Positions 33,275 through 44,849 of a stretch of 64,000 bases of DNA are shown one piece after another. The notes under the pieces were generated by a model. That model saw only the letters and a list, made by a program, of their open reading frames with translations. It ran no database searches and had not been told where the DNA came from. Source of the stretch: Apoda limacodes. Its lineage: Eukaryota > Arthropoda > Insecta > Lepidoptera > Limacodidae. The stretch covers positions 14,416,501 through 14,480,500 of the forward strand of contig OX291557.1 of assembly GCA_946406115.1 (NCBI GenBank), in the 5' to 3' direction. Position 1 is the first letter of the stretch; every line of letters begins with the position of its first letter. A program made the position numbers and the translations under genes.

Positions 33275-33303
33275 ATGCAGATATCTTAATGTTAAAAGTT
33301 TAA
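33275..33303 (+). promoter_or_regulatory. two overlapping micro upstream ORFs
   Basis: Within the predicted leader of gene C, ATG at 33275 opens MQIS-stop (TAA 33287-33289). The last base of that stop is the A of a second ATG (33289-33291) opening MLKV-stop (TAA 33301-33303). Such uORFs usually lower translation of the main frame or make it conditional. Both lie about 120-150 bp before the chosen main start. Confidence 0.55.
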
Positions 33304-33422
33304 GTTATAGATTGCAATCAGCTAACAAGCTGTTAAACAGTGAGCAACACAGCGAAAAAATTGCAATCACCAGTCACGAACTGTCAACTGAGCTACAAAA
33401 GAAAATAAAAAGAAAATTCATC

Positions 33423-33902
33423 ATGAATCATGGAATAGAAACTGTGGCTCATACGATGCCAACACGAAAAAGGGTCTCCAGTGTTTCTAACCTAGAAAGT
33501 TTTAAGAATACAGACTCCATAACCAGCACAAGGAGTGACGAGTGTATTGCCTGTCAAACGGAGCCTTTAGATCCTTCTTCAGGATCCCGTAGTGACTCCA
33601 GCAATAACAATTCCGAACGTAGCCGTCATCGATTGAAGTCTATTTTGACCTTTAACAAGGTTTTTCAGCTATTTAACATCACTAAACGTTCGCAATCATG
33701 TTCCGCTGCAGAGCGTCGCAAACCCAAAGAAAAGAAACAGCCGAAGAGTATACTCCGACCTCCAGTCACATACATCTATCTGAAAGGACCATCTGGTCTA
33801 CCGACTTACCGAGTACCTCGATCCGCAATCAATCAACCATATTCGATTTCAACCAGAAATGTTATTACGGGAAGAAATCGATACGCGGTAAGATTTTACT
33901 AG
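33423..33902 (+). CDS. basic, Ser-rich protein of unknown function (gene C)
   Basis: A 159-residue frame starts at ATG 33423, the third ATG after the promoter. The frame is open upstream to 33312 but without an ATG. The protein has no signal peptide or membrane segment. It is Ser/Asn-rich in the middle (PSSGSRSDSSNNNSERSRH, about 53-71) and basic at about 95-118 (KRSQSCSAAERRKPKEKKQ). Then comes a more conserved-looking tail: KSILRPPVTYIYLKGPSGLP (about 117-136), TYRVPRSAI and NVITGRNRYAVRFY. An AATAAA at 33913-33918, only 11 bp after the stop, is unusually close. A GTAAGA donor lies at 33888, exactly between codons after ...NRYA, so the mRNA may be spliced there instead and continue elsewhere. 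The tail and promoter make it a real gene; I do not recognise the family. Confidence 0.7.
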   Translation: MNHGIETVAHTMPTRKRVSSVSNLESFKNTDSITSTRSDECIACQTEPLDPSSGSRSDSSNNNSERSRHRLKSILTFNKVFQLFNITKRSQSCSAAERRKPKEKKQPKSILRPPVTYIYLKGPSGLPTYRVPRSAINQPYSISTRNVITGRNRYAVRFY

Positions 33903-33922
33903 CGATCTTTAAAATAAAATAG

Positions 33923-35218
33923 GAACTAGTGTTCCCCTTTTGTCGTGTCATTGTAAAAGAAAATTACAACGTGTGAATGCAGTGGCAACCTTGAGGTGAA
34001 ATCGGAGACGCAGCTGCATTAGGGACGAACAAACTATAACTACTTACTACAAAAAATCACGCAATTAGTAAGTAGTACACAGCAAGAGCAATTGCCGTAT
34101 GCATACGCGGAAACATGTTCTAAACAATTTGGTACCACAATTGTAACAGCTGCGTTCGACCACTTGCTTTGACAGGACACTTGCTACGACTTTGTGCTGT
34201 CTCCTTCTTTACTGCAGAAAAATGTATTTACTATCCTGCTGTCAGTGTTACCCATGTAGCCAGCGCTGAGTTCCAGTACACGCCCAGAAAAGTGGTGAAG
34301 TTGACTTTGATTTGAACAGTATATACATGTTTGGATTCATAATATAAGTCGTTGCAAATGATGACATAATTCAATTGGATTAAATTTTCATATAAAATTG
34401 TAAGGGTGATTACAAAGTCAAAGACAAAGTCAATTTTTTTTATTCAAATTAGGTTTTTACCAACACTTTTGAATTGTCAAAGTTATGAAAGGGCCGTCAC
34501 TGCATAAGTATAAGTCAATTTTGTATTGTATAAAATAAAATAGATAACTTGTTAGTTATATTCATATAGAGCGTTACTTACTTAAAAAGAAATATAAATT
34601 ATGCATGAGTACTTAACTAAATATCTAGTACCTTAGTACCTAAACACCTTAGAATAAGTAATGATTCTTGGCCAAACTGAAAATTTATTCTAACGCTTAA
34701 ATATATCCAATGTTTCAATTTTAATATAAGTGAGCGCTATAATGTTAATAATTTAGGTATATTTACTTACATAAATATCGAAATTATTTTGTCGTATACA
34801 ATAAAAGTATTGAACATTTTTAGTTTCTAAATTTATTTCTGAATTAATGTAAGTTTATTCCTCATTCTTAATTTGTAGTAAATTTATCATTGTTTCAAAG
34901 TCTTTGCCCAATATAATTTTTTAAATCAGAAAAAGTAAAAAAAAATATTTAATGACCAGCTTTCGACCTTTAAACGTCAAAACAATATTTTTTTCCAGTA
35001 ATAAATAGCTAGAGTTTTTGTTTAATTTAAACACATATTTAAAGAATTGTTAAATGGATTATTAATTATTAATTCAAAAAAAAATTATTAATTGGATATT
35101 ATTAATTCACTGGCAAATCATGGATGCCTTTAAGCTTTAAGGCCGGAAGGTCCAATAATAGAGCCACTGAAGACAGCTATTGTTTTTTCTAACTTTTGTC
35201 TACTGTTGTTCGCCGCAG
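33923..35218. other. intergenic or intronic, nothing firm
   Basis: Nothing coding was recognised. About 34425-34490 ('caatttttttt' and 'attcaaattaggtttttacc') resembles a LINE-tail family. If gene C is spliced at 33888, this stretch would be intron. Confidence 0.35.
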
Positions 35219-35362
35219 ATGGCTGTAACAACTACACGCAGACTAACTTTTGCTGCGGTGCTGCTTGCACTCTGTTGCAAAAATTTGTGGCAGTTTGCAC
35301 AAGGGTGTCCTAGACACGAAACTCGGCTTAGGCAAACGCTCTTAAAAAGTAAATCTAACTAA
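35219..35362 (+). CDS. putative exon encoding a signal peptide
   Basis: A pyrimidine-rich tract ending ttcgccgcag (35209-35218) directly precedes ATGGCTGTA. The frame reads MAVTTTRRLTFAAVLLALCC, then KNLWQFAQGCPRHETRLRQ, before a stop at 35360. Residues 1-29 resemble a signal peptide. GTAAATC at about 35349 (after ...TLLKS) could be a donor, so the mature protein would continue in a distant exon. Alternatively it joins gene C in frame (both junctions are phase 0). No partner exon was found and the family is unknown. Confidence 0.35.
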   Translation: MAVTTTRRLTFAAVLLALCCKNLWQFAQGCPRHETRLRQTLLKSKSN

Positions 35363-35691
35363 ATTTACCACCCGTTTCGGAAAGCAAAGGCGTTCTGAAG
35401 AGAAGCGTAATATTTATTATATAGCACAGCCTAAACATTCATTCCATTCATACAGTTAGTCATCGCCTTTGATAATAGTCGGGGAGCCCACCGACAAAAA
35501 ATTGCAAGTACTTTCTAAACGCTGATTTTTTATATTTCGTCACATTGGTAGAGTAAAGAAATAGCTTGCCGTTAGTCATCTGATTACACTAGCGTTTGAA
35601 GCAGGGGCAACTTGAATTTTGTAACTAAACTATAAACTTTGTAAGTTGCAACTACTTTCTAAAACCTAAAAAAATATTTGAGAGCAGTATA

Positions 35692-36001
35692 TCCTACTTA
35701 TATTATAAATGTGAAAGTTTGTTTGGATGTTTGTTACTCTTTCACGCTTCAACCACTGGACGGATCGGGATGAAACTTACACTATAGGCACACCTATAGG
35801 TTAAGTCCTGGAATAGCACATTGGCTACTTATTATTCCGAAAAATTCAAAAGTTCCCGCGGGAATAACTATAACCGACCTTAAAAGAACTATAGCTATAG
35901 GTACAGCTTGCTATAGCAAACGTCATAAGTATTATAATTAATAACTTAATTAAGGAGTTCCACGCCTATTTAGGGCGGGTGAAGCAGCTGGCAAAATCTA
36001 G
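35692..36001 (+). mobile_element. Lep1-like non-autonomous Helitron, short form
   Basis: It starts 'tcctacttatattataaatg' and holds 'cgcttcaaccactggacgga'. It ends 'gggtgaagcagctggcaaaa' followed by tCTAG at 36001. It is 310 bp and a sister of 10851-11176, with no coding capacity. Confidence 0.7.
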
Positions 36002-36281
36002 TTAATTATAAATAAGTTTTACGATCGTCAGTTATACAAAACTTGTACCTAACAGAGCGCGTCAGTCACACGTTTAAGTTGTAAAAAATCGATACTTCAT
36101 GTAAGTACTTTCTAAAATCAAAATTTAGTATGCAGATGAAGAATATTATTGTAATCACAAAAAATAAAGTCAGTCAGTATATTTCTGTAATGAAAAGTTG
36201 CACTCCGCTTCGTGTATAAAATTTTGTGTGAAGTATGTAGATACTTATATGCACTTATACTAAACAGTACTTATATGCTTT

Positions 36282-37121
36282 CAATGCGTGCGCTGCGTAA
36301 ACGGTTAGAGTTTCGTAAAAATCATGTATCACAGAATTGTTCCCCTTTAAAAGTTCTAAGAAAAAAGTCCGCTACAGCATATGTCTATCTTTTAAGGTTG
36401 GCTTACTATAACCTTTTTTATGCTAACCAAATTTGTTCCAAAATAATGCATTATTTGCGAATGTGTTTTTATAAACATGATATTAATCCTAATCCAAATA
36501 AATACGTTATTCATCACAAGTATTTGATTTAAAACAAAATTGGCCTTACATCTTTCGATTTCAATTAATATCTTAGGAGATATCGCAGTTGTAAAATAAA
36601 ATCGCAGCAAAATAATATCAAGTGCTGCGCGCGCATTTATGATATGCAAGGCCGGCGAGCAGTCATGAGGGGGAAGGGCGGTACGTATTATTTAAAAATA
36701 TTTTCACCTTCTACATAAACAAAGTCGCGGGTAAAGTTAGCGTAAGCCCAAAGTAACTATTACTGACTGACTGACTGAACTATCTATCAACGCACAGTTC
36801 CAACCACTGGACCGATCGAGCTGAAATTTAGCACACATATAGCTATTATGATGTAGGTGTGCGCTAAGAAAAGATTTTCCAAAACTCACCCCCTAAACGG
36901 GGGGTTTAAAGTTTGTATGGAGCACCAAGATCGCGAGGTTAATCTATTAGTTAATTAATTTTTAGTAGTTAATTATTTAATATTTTTGGGAAAGAGAAAG
37001 AGAGAGAGAGAGAGAAAACGTCAAGTGTGAGTAGGTTTTTTTTCTATAATTGAGAAGTTGCCGTAAGAATCCTACGCCGATAACCAAATTTAGGGCGGGC
37101 GAAGCCGCTGGCAAAAGCTAG
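36282..37121 (+). mobile_element. Helitron copy with nested insertion, 5' truncated
   Basis: Bases 36282-36715 and 37040-37121 match the element at 1357-2055 in order. The copy ends 'gcgaagccgctggcaaaagc' with CTAG at 37118-37121. Between them, about 36716-37040 is an insertion holding 'tgactgactgactgaac', 'ccaaccactggaccgatcga' and a (GA)n run at about 36988-37016; it resembles another Helitron-type repeat. The usual 5' TC end is missing. The frames at 36212-36532 and 36392-36649 are incidental. Confidence 0.65.
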
Positions 37122-38780
37122 TATATATATCTAGCTAGCATATTTAAGAGATTGAAGAAATTTGAATTCGAAAGGGCTGTATATAATAGATGCATTTTTT
37201 TTTATCAATATTTTCGTATTGTCATTTCTATGAAAATTAGCTAAACTAGATGGAAGTTCACATCCTTTATTCCTTTTTTAAAACAGAGAGAGAACCTTTT
37301 TGCATTTTTTTTTTAACTGACTTGTTAAGTACATGCAAAAACTTACCTCAATATCACGATTGCTCTGTCAAGACGCCATCGATCGGCCCATGAATGAAAT
37401 GATTGCTTCGACTGTGGTATCCACATGGTAGTTATTAACTATATTAACAGTTTTAATAAGGATAACTCAAGAAGAATAAAACAGTTTTTAAAGACCTCTT
37501 TTTTACTTTAAACCAAAATTATTATCACATTCTTAATCATCACATATTCACTTTTTCCATATGTAGTTAGGGCACAGATTATATAATACTATACTAGTAC
37601 AGATGCCTCATTCCATACAATGAGATGGGACCGCCGTAACTCGGGCTATTTTGTTTAGCCGCTAGATGCCATAAGTAGCAGCGGGTCGAAAATATTAGCA
37701 AACGATATCTAGTGATTCTTGTTAAATACTTACTGTTATACTTGTAACTGGTTCTTTGAAGTCAATAGATGGCGGTCTAATACCTAGCTACATATCGAGC
37801 CATACGACAAAACATCGCGTCTCGCGATCCTACATATTTTTATCATAAAGTAGGAAGACGAGGAAGTTTATTGCGAAAAAGTCTCGAGTACTCGGATCTT
37901 GCTTTTTTCCGGGGAATGTAAATGTAAATGGAAGTACATCTTACCTCTCAAGATTAAGAAAAAAAGGTCTTAAGAGGAGAGTTGCATTTCCAAAAATACT
38001 ACGAGTATGGACAACCAATAATGTCAACCAACCCTGAAACCTCAGCTAGGTTCTATGATTAAATGTTCGATCGACCACAGACAATTTCTCTTTGCCGAAT
38101 AGTCGCCAACTTGTCGCCGACTACGAAAGTGGCCGGATGGTCAGCTTTACCGACTAGTCGGAACATCCCTACTTTTAAGTGACCTATTGGCTTAGAGCAA
38201 AAACAATTATCACATTAGACTCGAAGCAAAGCTCAATTGGAAATGATTGGAATTAAAATAAATACTTCTTTTTATAGTCCATTTGGCACGTGCCTACTAC
38301 AAAATACAAAAGCACCGCAATCCTTCATGTTTAGCGCGCCGGCCGACTCAAAGAAGCCGCCTTTAGGCTGACCGCAGCCGAAAGAAGCCGCCGCACAGTG
38401 GTCCCGCCATAGGTCATAGGGTTGAAATATCGATGGTCGAATTATGATGTTATTTATCGATTTCAGGGTAGTCAAATAACCAAACTAACCCCCATTATAA
38501 AAGAAATTGCAATAACAAACATGGAACAAATCATTTTTTGTATCCAAAGTGGTAACATTTCCTCAGTGCTTATTAGCGTTATCTTTTCTCCGAAATTTCT
38601 ATTGTTTCCAAAGTGTCGTTTTTCTTAGAAATAGATTGTTTGTGATATTGTTATGCCATGGATATTCAAGTAGAAGGTATGAACGACATTTTTAATCCTA
38701 ATTTATTTACTTTGACCCTATCATTATTGATAACCAGCCCCTTCAATCAGAGACTTCCGACATCTTTGATTTTTGCCGCT
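37122..38780. other. intergenic with unassigned repeats
   Basis: No gene supported. A minus-strand frame near 37350-37430 ends at a GTAAGT-type donor but has no promoter or partner. About 38085-38175 ('gaatagtcgccaacttgtcg', 'ccgactagtcggaacatccc') resembles a DNA-transposon end. About 38320-38415 is a GC-rich patch repeating 'aagaagccgcc'. Confidence 0.4.
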
Positions 38781-38990
38781 TTCCCATTTTCAACTAGACT
38801 TTTACTTAGGATAATTGCAAGACGCAAGAATCTCGCAGGCTTGGTCTTGTTCTTGCTTAAATCTTGCACAGTCAGTCTTGGTCTTGGTCTTGCTAAAATT
38901 AGGCGGTCTTGGTCTTGGTCTTGGTCTTGCAAAAATGCAAGAACAAGACCAAGACTGCAAGACCAAGACCGATTTTGGGCAACACTAATT
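38780..38990. repeat. palindromic (tcttgg)n / (ccaaga)n element
   Basis: The plus strand carries 'cttgg' hexamers in runs at about 38870-38930, then switches at 'tgcaaaaatgca' (38927-38939) to the complementary 'caagaccaagac' runs to about 38972. It ends 'gattttgggcaacacta'. This is a hexamer microsatellite folded on itself, probably inside a small MITE. Frames at 38658-39005 and 38747-38932 are translations of it. Confidence 0.75.
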
Positions 38991-39479
38991 TATTTAGAAC
39001 TATGAAATTAGTAAATTCTCTTGGTCATATTAATATATATTTTATTAAATAATAAGGTATAGAATATCACTCTTGGTTTTTTTAAATAATATCAATTAAA
39101 TCCCAAAAATACAGTGTCGGATATTTTTTTTTCTAAATGTTTTAAGAGGCAAATTATTATAACATTAACTAATTCAATGATTAAGGTTTGAACTATATTA
39201 ATTTTTATTTACTTCAAAAAGTTTACTTAGGACAGTAATTAAATTTATTAAATTATAATTTTTTTTCCTAATTTCGTAATTTTTTTCTAAATTTATTAAA
39301 GTTTATTTTCTTCATCGGCCTTAGTTCATTGGAATAACATAATGCAGAGATGGTGAAATTTTAAGGATGTGACATACAGCTGGAGGGACAAAACACAATT
39401 AAAAGGGTTCCGATTTTGCTATTTGGATGTGGAACCCTAATAAAGTCAGTTTGAGCTTAATTTATATCCTCTAGTATAC
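38991..39479. other. AT-rich; one fragment of the 'gaaccctaa' repeat
   Basis: About 39365-39435 ('gggttccgattttgctattt' then 'gtggaaccctaataaagtc') is a fragment of the repeat family at 28025-28680. Otherwise nothing recognised. Confidence 0.4.
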
Positions 39480-40350
39480 TAGTGGATAAACTGGTTTTTA
39501 ATCATTTAATTAGTAAGTTTTATTTCAAACATGGCCCAGTGATACTCGTCTATCGGAAAAGATATGCAACGCCGCGCGTGGTTACTACTTGGATGGATGA
39601 CTACTTAGTGGCACATTATCTAAGTTCCTTCGTGTTCCGGATTGCACGTAAAACGTTGGTTCTGGTTGTTTGACATATAACAGCAGGACCAAGGGCGGCT
39701 TGAAAACTCTGAGCCTTGAATGGCCAAGAGCTCGACAACGTCCGCCAACCCATATTAGGCCAGAGTAGTGGACTTTGGCCTAAGTCTCATTCTTTAAGGA
39801 ATGGCCTGTTTACTGCGATTTCGACCAAGAATTTTCAAAAATCCTTGTTGCGTCCTTGAATTTCCTTTACAAATAATGTATTTTTGGATTAGTTTGTTTT
39901 GTTATTTATTAATCAATACTAAGGTACAGGTAATTCGATTTTATTTAATAAATGTTTCTCGTTTGATCGAGGATCTCGTAACTTTATCACATCGATCAAA
40001 TCAACTTCAAGCGTGGTCAGCTTTAGTAGCACATTTTCTTTAGTTCTTTCATGTTTCAGAGGGCAATGACAGTAGATAGTTTTTCGGCCAGTAATTTTTT
40101 TAGTCTATAGAATTTCTGAATTCAAAAGTTTCGGCTGAAGTTAAAACTTGTCATTGCTTGCTTGGCGCGTAGTGTTTATCTTGAACCATACATGAAGCTT
40201 TCATACATAGTTGATGTAAAAGACAAAGTACGTAGAGCGCGCGCGGTGTGCGCAGGACTGGTTTCATATGTGCTTATAGTCCGTGGGGTCTATGAACGCC
40301 CGCTGTGCCTAAAACATTGGTTTGTAACACTTTTAAAATTTCTTTGGTAG
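39480..40350 (+). repeat. related repeat fragments
   Basis: Three stretches share words. About 39540-39670 has 'gtggcacattatctaagttc', 'gtgttccggattgcacgtaa' and 'acgttggttctggttgtttg'. About 39975-40060 has 'tcgatcaaatc' and 'agtagcacattttctttagt'. About 40190-40320 has 'gtgcctaaaacattggttt'. They look like truncated copies of one interspersed repeat. About 39690-39800 is a fragment of the 25480 family. The short open frames here are not genes. Confidence 0.4.
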
Positions 40351-42380
40351 AAAGAGGACTAAAGTAAAGGAAATAAAGTATATCTTTTGGCGGCGCCATT
40401 TCGGTAGTCTAGTCACTGCGCCTTGTTGGAGCAATCAAGGTCTTAGCACCTGACTTGCCTGCGCGTAATTACACTGTTTACAACTAAGTATGACGAAAAA
40501 ATATTTACGAAACGTGGAAAATGTTATGTACACCTCACGCTTGTAACAATTTAGGCGGTCTTATCGCTGTTTAGCAATTTCTGCCAGACAACCCTGTTCT
40601 TACAGAAAATAAATAAATTTCTTGCTTGTTATGTGGTAATTGCATGCACAGCAAATAATATCCATGTATATTATTTATTATATATAAATTACATATACAT
40701 ATAATATGTATTGTCTTATGTTGGTTAAGTGGGTGTGTTGATGTACCAACAAAATTATTTATTATTTAAAAACATTTCTTTATTTGACACCTTTGTATAG
40801 CTGTATTTTTGGACGTAATCTAAATTTAACGTACCTACCGGTATTGCATTATTGAAAAAGATATTTTAGACTATTAACATAAATATTATAATTCCATGAA
40901 TAGTGATGAGATATTCTTATTTGCAGTACATAAAAGTAACCTTTGACGCAGCGTTCATCATTCAAAATAGACGCAGCGTTCTATAAAATCTGCTCGTAAA
41001 TGTAAAAAGCGCATATGTTGTGGATGGCGTCCAAACAGATGGAAACAAATGGAAATCCACTTCCGTGAATGTGCAAAACTACACCAATTTTTGTTTCATT
41101 TTGCTCTAAACCGATGTTTTGTATCGTGTTCGGTTGACACTATCGAGTTTCGTTGACTTACATTGGAATAGTCCATGTTTATGGCAAGTTAAGTTAAGTT
41201 AAGGATTATAACGACAGGATCTTCGAATCTCAATGGACAAAAATATAAAGGTGATTTATAAATGACCTCTCCTTTAAAAGTGGTACCGCAAATGAAACAT
41301 CCATTAAGATTAATCCATCGTGGATTAGTCCAATGGAAGCCTCATCTGTGGTTAGCTTTTTCTGTTGATACAAAGTAAATTCATGCATTTTATTAAATAA
41401 ATATGCCATTTTCATATTCATTGGCTAGTGGAACAGCAAATTTTCTAAATAATATCTCAGTCGAACAATATTGAACCTTGACCACTGGAGGTCAATTTCA
41501 AATTTTGAAAACGATGAACAAGATAGATTGTGACTCTTATCAGGTGTTTTGTAATGTTTATGCTGTGTTATACAGCTAAAACCAAACATTTTATTCATGC
41601 ACCTATCGAAAGTCCGCGGCAAGACGGGGGACGAGCAAAGCAGATTAGGAACCGATAAATGTCTTCGCTTAAATTTTCCGTTTTTTTATTTTTATTTTAG
41701 AAATCTGCCATAATAACACATTTTCTCTGAAAATTTCAGGCTTTTGCCTGCTTCAATATTCAATAGGGCTGCGTTAAGATGCTGGGTGCGGTACCCAAAA
41801 AATACTAGCCATACGTTCAAAGATTCTACTGAAATGAAAATATGATTGTGTTACAAAATTACAGATAAACTACCTATGATTAATTACAAAATTATTTCTA
41901 AAGTTGATGAACTTTTTAATGAACAAAAATATGCCAAAAGTTTATGGATGTAAGCTGCCATTTCCAACACAATTGTTACTAATATAATCTATTTTAAAAA
42001 AGTCTTTAGTTCCAAAGCATTCGTGTTCATTTATGTTTTACTAAAAAATGTTTTATTGTTTTAGACTTTTATTGAGATTAATTAAGAACATATTATGATT
42101 AAATAGTTCCATAAGACACCAGTCAATTGCCATAATGAAAAGACCAAATCTTATACTTCTACTTCTAACGAACTTTGTACATAAACAGTTTTTTGTGAAT
42201 AACTTGGAAATGTAATGCACTTTAGAACTTAGCAACTCAGTTATCAACATCAATGGTAGAAATAATAAGTAAATATATTTAAATATTTCAAATATAATTT
42301 TTGACATTAAAAGTTTAATCAACAAGCCGGAAGCTCAAGAATAGGTAGATTCCTGTTAAATTTTATTGTTGATTTACTAT
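40351..42380. other. intergenic, nothing recognised
   Basis: AT-rich DNA with an (AT)-rich microsatellite-like stretch at about 40665-40710. Several short minus-strand frames (41230-41421, 41425-41622, 42053-42325) lack start context, splice sites and recognisable domains. Confidence 0.4.
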
Positions 42381-42479
42381 AGGAGTAAATTTTGTTATTG
42401 TTTTTACTTCAGGAGTAAATTTTGTTATTATTTTACTTTAGGAGTAAATTTTGTTATTGTTTTTAGCATAGGAGTAACA
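42381..42479 (+). repeat. four-unit 29-30 bp tandem repeat
   Basis: Units start at 42381, 42411, 42440 and 42470 with 'aggagtaa', the first three continuing 'attttgttatt'. The last unit merges into the Copia reading text (GVTIVFAEDGEV), so the array appears to be a local expansion of Copia coding sequence at the decayed 5' edge. Confidence 0.75.
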
Positions 42480-44849
42480 ATTGTTTTCGCTGAAGATGGC
42501 GAAGTAAAGATATTTAACGAGGGTGGTAAGATGGTAACAGAGGGTGAGTCATTAAACAATTTAATTAGTATATAATTTATGTTTAAAAAATGTTCTTTAA
42601 ATACTGTGGGCTTATCAAATAGGGTCGAAAAGAAAAGTTATGATTTATGGCATCAAAGATTAGGCCACATTGGCAAGTTTAAGTTTTTGCAAATAAAAAG
42701 CAAACAAATGTTTTCTGATATAGAGAAAATAAATCATGTTGCACCAAAATATAATTTGTGTGAAGCTTGCATAAATGTATAACAATCATGTTTATCATTT
42801 AATAAGTTAAAGTCAAAATTTATAAAACGACCTCTATTTAATGTGCATACAGATATGTGTGGTCCTATTACCCCTTCAACACTTGACTGCACAAACTACT
42901 TTGTGATTTTTGTAGATGAATACACTCACTACATATTTAATAGCCCATAAATCAGACGTTTTTGCTATGTTTAAAGATTATGTTTCTAAGTGTGAAATTA
43001 GTCAATTAATATTGTGACAATGGTGGTGAATATTTATCAAATGAAATGAAAGAGTACTGTTTGCAAAAAGGTATTTCCTACCATTTGACAGTGCCTCATA
43101 CCCCTGTTTTTGAATGGTATGGCTGAAGAATGATTATAACGATAACAGAACGCAGTCGCGCCATGGTGTCTGGTGCTAAGTTAGACAAGACGTTCTGGGG
43201 GGAAGCTGTGCTAACAGCTACGTATTTAATAAATATAAGCCCCACTAAGGCACTGAAATAAGATAACACACCATTTGAATTGTGGCACAGTAAAAAGCCG
43301 CAACTGTTTAATTGTTTATTTTGTAAATAAAACTATAAAAACAAAATTTCCTTAAAAGGTATTATGGTCGGTTATAAACCGAATGGTTATAAGGTGTGGG
43401 AAATGGAAAATGGAAAGTTTGTAAAAGTTAGAGATATGATTGATGACGAAATTAATTTTTTGACAAGTAGGTTTAAAGTCTACAGAAACAGAGTCTGAAA
43501 ACTCTGGGATCACAAAAGAATTTGTAAACCTAACTAGTTGTTGTCTTACAACAAAATACCTGTGTAATTAGTTCCACAGTCTAATAAATCTGTATGTGAA
43601 ACAGATGTGCATTCAGACTGCTGTTCATTTCAGAATAAATTGACTACTTCGTCTGTAACCGAAACGACTTCCTATGATTTAAATGGATGGAGCGAATTAA
43701 AAACTTGCCCACTGTATCGTATAGTAAAAACAATGATGATATTTCTGTTAATTATTTGATGTATGCGAAATCTCTGGTATGTAAAATACCTACTTCATAT
43801 AAAGAGATTGAATCCATGGTTGGAAACCGAAACGACTTCCTATGATTTAAGAAGGAGTGAGCGAATTAAAAACTTGCCCACTGTATCGTATATTGAAAAC
43901 AATGATGATATTTCTGTTAATTATTTGATGTATGCAAAATCTCTGGTATGTAAAATACCTACTTCATATAAATAGATTGAATCCATGGATGATTAATTTT
44001 TGTGGGAAAATGCTATTACAGAGGAAATTAAATCACTTATTAAAAATGGAACCTGGACATTTGTACCAAAACCTTCAAACAAAAATATTGTCGATTGTAA
44101 ATGGGTATTTACAGTTAAAAATGATGAATTTGGAAAACCCCTTAAATATTAAGCTCGTCTAGTTGCTCGCGGTTTTAGTCAAAAATATTTAATTGATTAC
44201 AATGAATCTTTCGCACCACGCAAGTTTTAGACTCATTTTAGCTACTGCAAATCAATTCAATTTGCTTGTTCTCCATATGGATGTTAAAACGATATTTTTA
44301 AATGGAAATTTAAAGGAATAGATTCACATGAAAATTCCTGAAGGAATTCACAAAATTGATAATCAGGTTAGTAAACTTAACAAGTCGTTATATGGATTGA
44401 AACAATCAGCACGATGCTGGTTTCAATTATTCGAACAAGCTGTAATTGAAAAGGGTTTTCAATACTGATCAGCTGACCATTGTATATATATTCTAAATGC
44501 AGGTGACATTCAGAAAAACATTTATGTATATGACCTTATAATTCCAACTGCAAATATAAATACCATGAATAGTTTCAAAAACTACTTAATGCATAAATTT
44601 AAAATGGTAGATTTAAAAGAGGTTAAATGTTTCTTAGGAATTAAAGGTACCAAAATAAAGTCACTTTAGATCAGAGTATATATATAGCACTTAAATAAAT
44701 TTAATATGAGTGATTGTAAATCGACAAGTACACCCTTTGAAAGTAAAGTGAATTACGACACTTTAAGTTCCAATGATGAAACAAAGGCCCCTTGTAAAAG
44801 TGTTATCGGGTGTTAAATGGTATAATGGTCTGCACTCGTCCTGAAGGTG
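42470..44849 (+). pseudogene. Copia-type retrotransposon remnant (pol)
   Basis: The plus strand reads, with frequent stops and shifts, Copia pol domains in order. GAG-pre-integrase reads LWHQRLGHIGKFKFLQ at about 42645-42700 and CEACI at about 42760. The integrase start is HTDMCGPITPSTLD and FVIFVDEYTHY (about 42845-42930), with AVLTATYLINISPTKALK at about 43205. Reverse transcriptase follows from about 44000: KNGTWTFVPKP, ARLVARGFSQ, LYGLKQSARCWFQLFEQA, KFKMVDLKEVKCFLGIKG and CKSTSTPFE. Gag, protease and RNase H are missing. A 168-bp direct duplication lies at 43661-43994. The text breaks at CTRPE, a few bases before the LTR, so the 3' coding end is deleted. Long inactive. Confidence 0.85.
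43661..43994 (+). repeat. 168-bp tandem duplication inside Copia
   Basis: The unit 'gaaacgacttcctatgattt' to 'gagattgaatccatgg' occurs at 43661-43828 and 43829-43994. The copies differ at a few bases, so the duplication followed or accompanied decay of the element. Confidence 0.85.

Noticed and set aside
37350..37430. Minus-strand ATG...GTAAGT exon candidate (MWIPQSKQ...)
   Set aside because: No promoter, no partner exon and no recognisable peptide; too weak to annotate.
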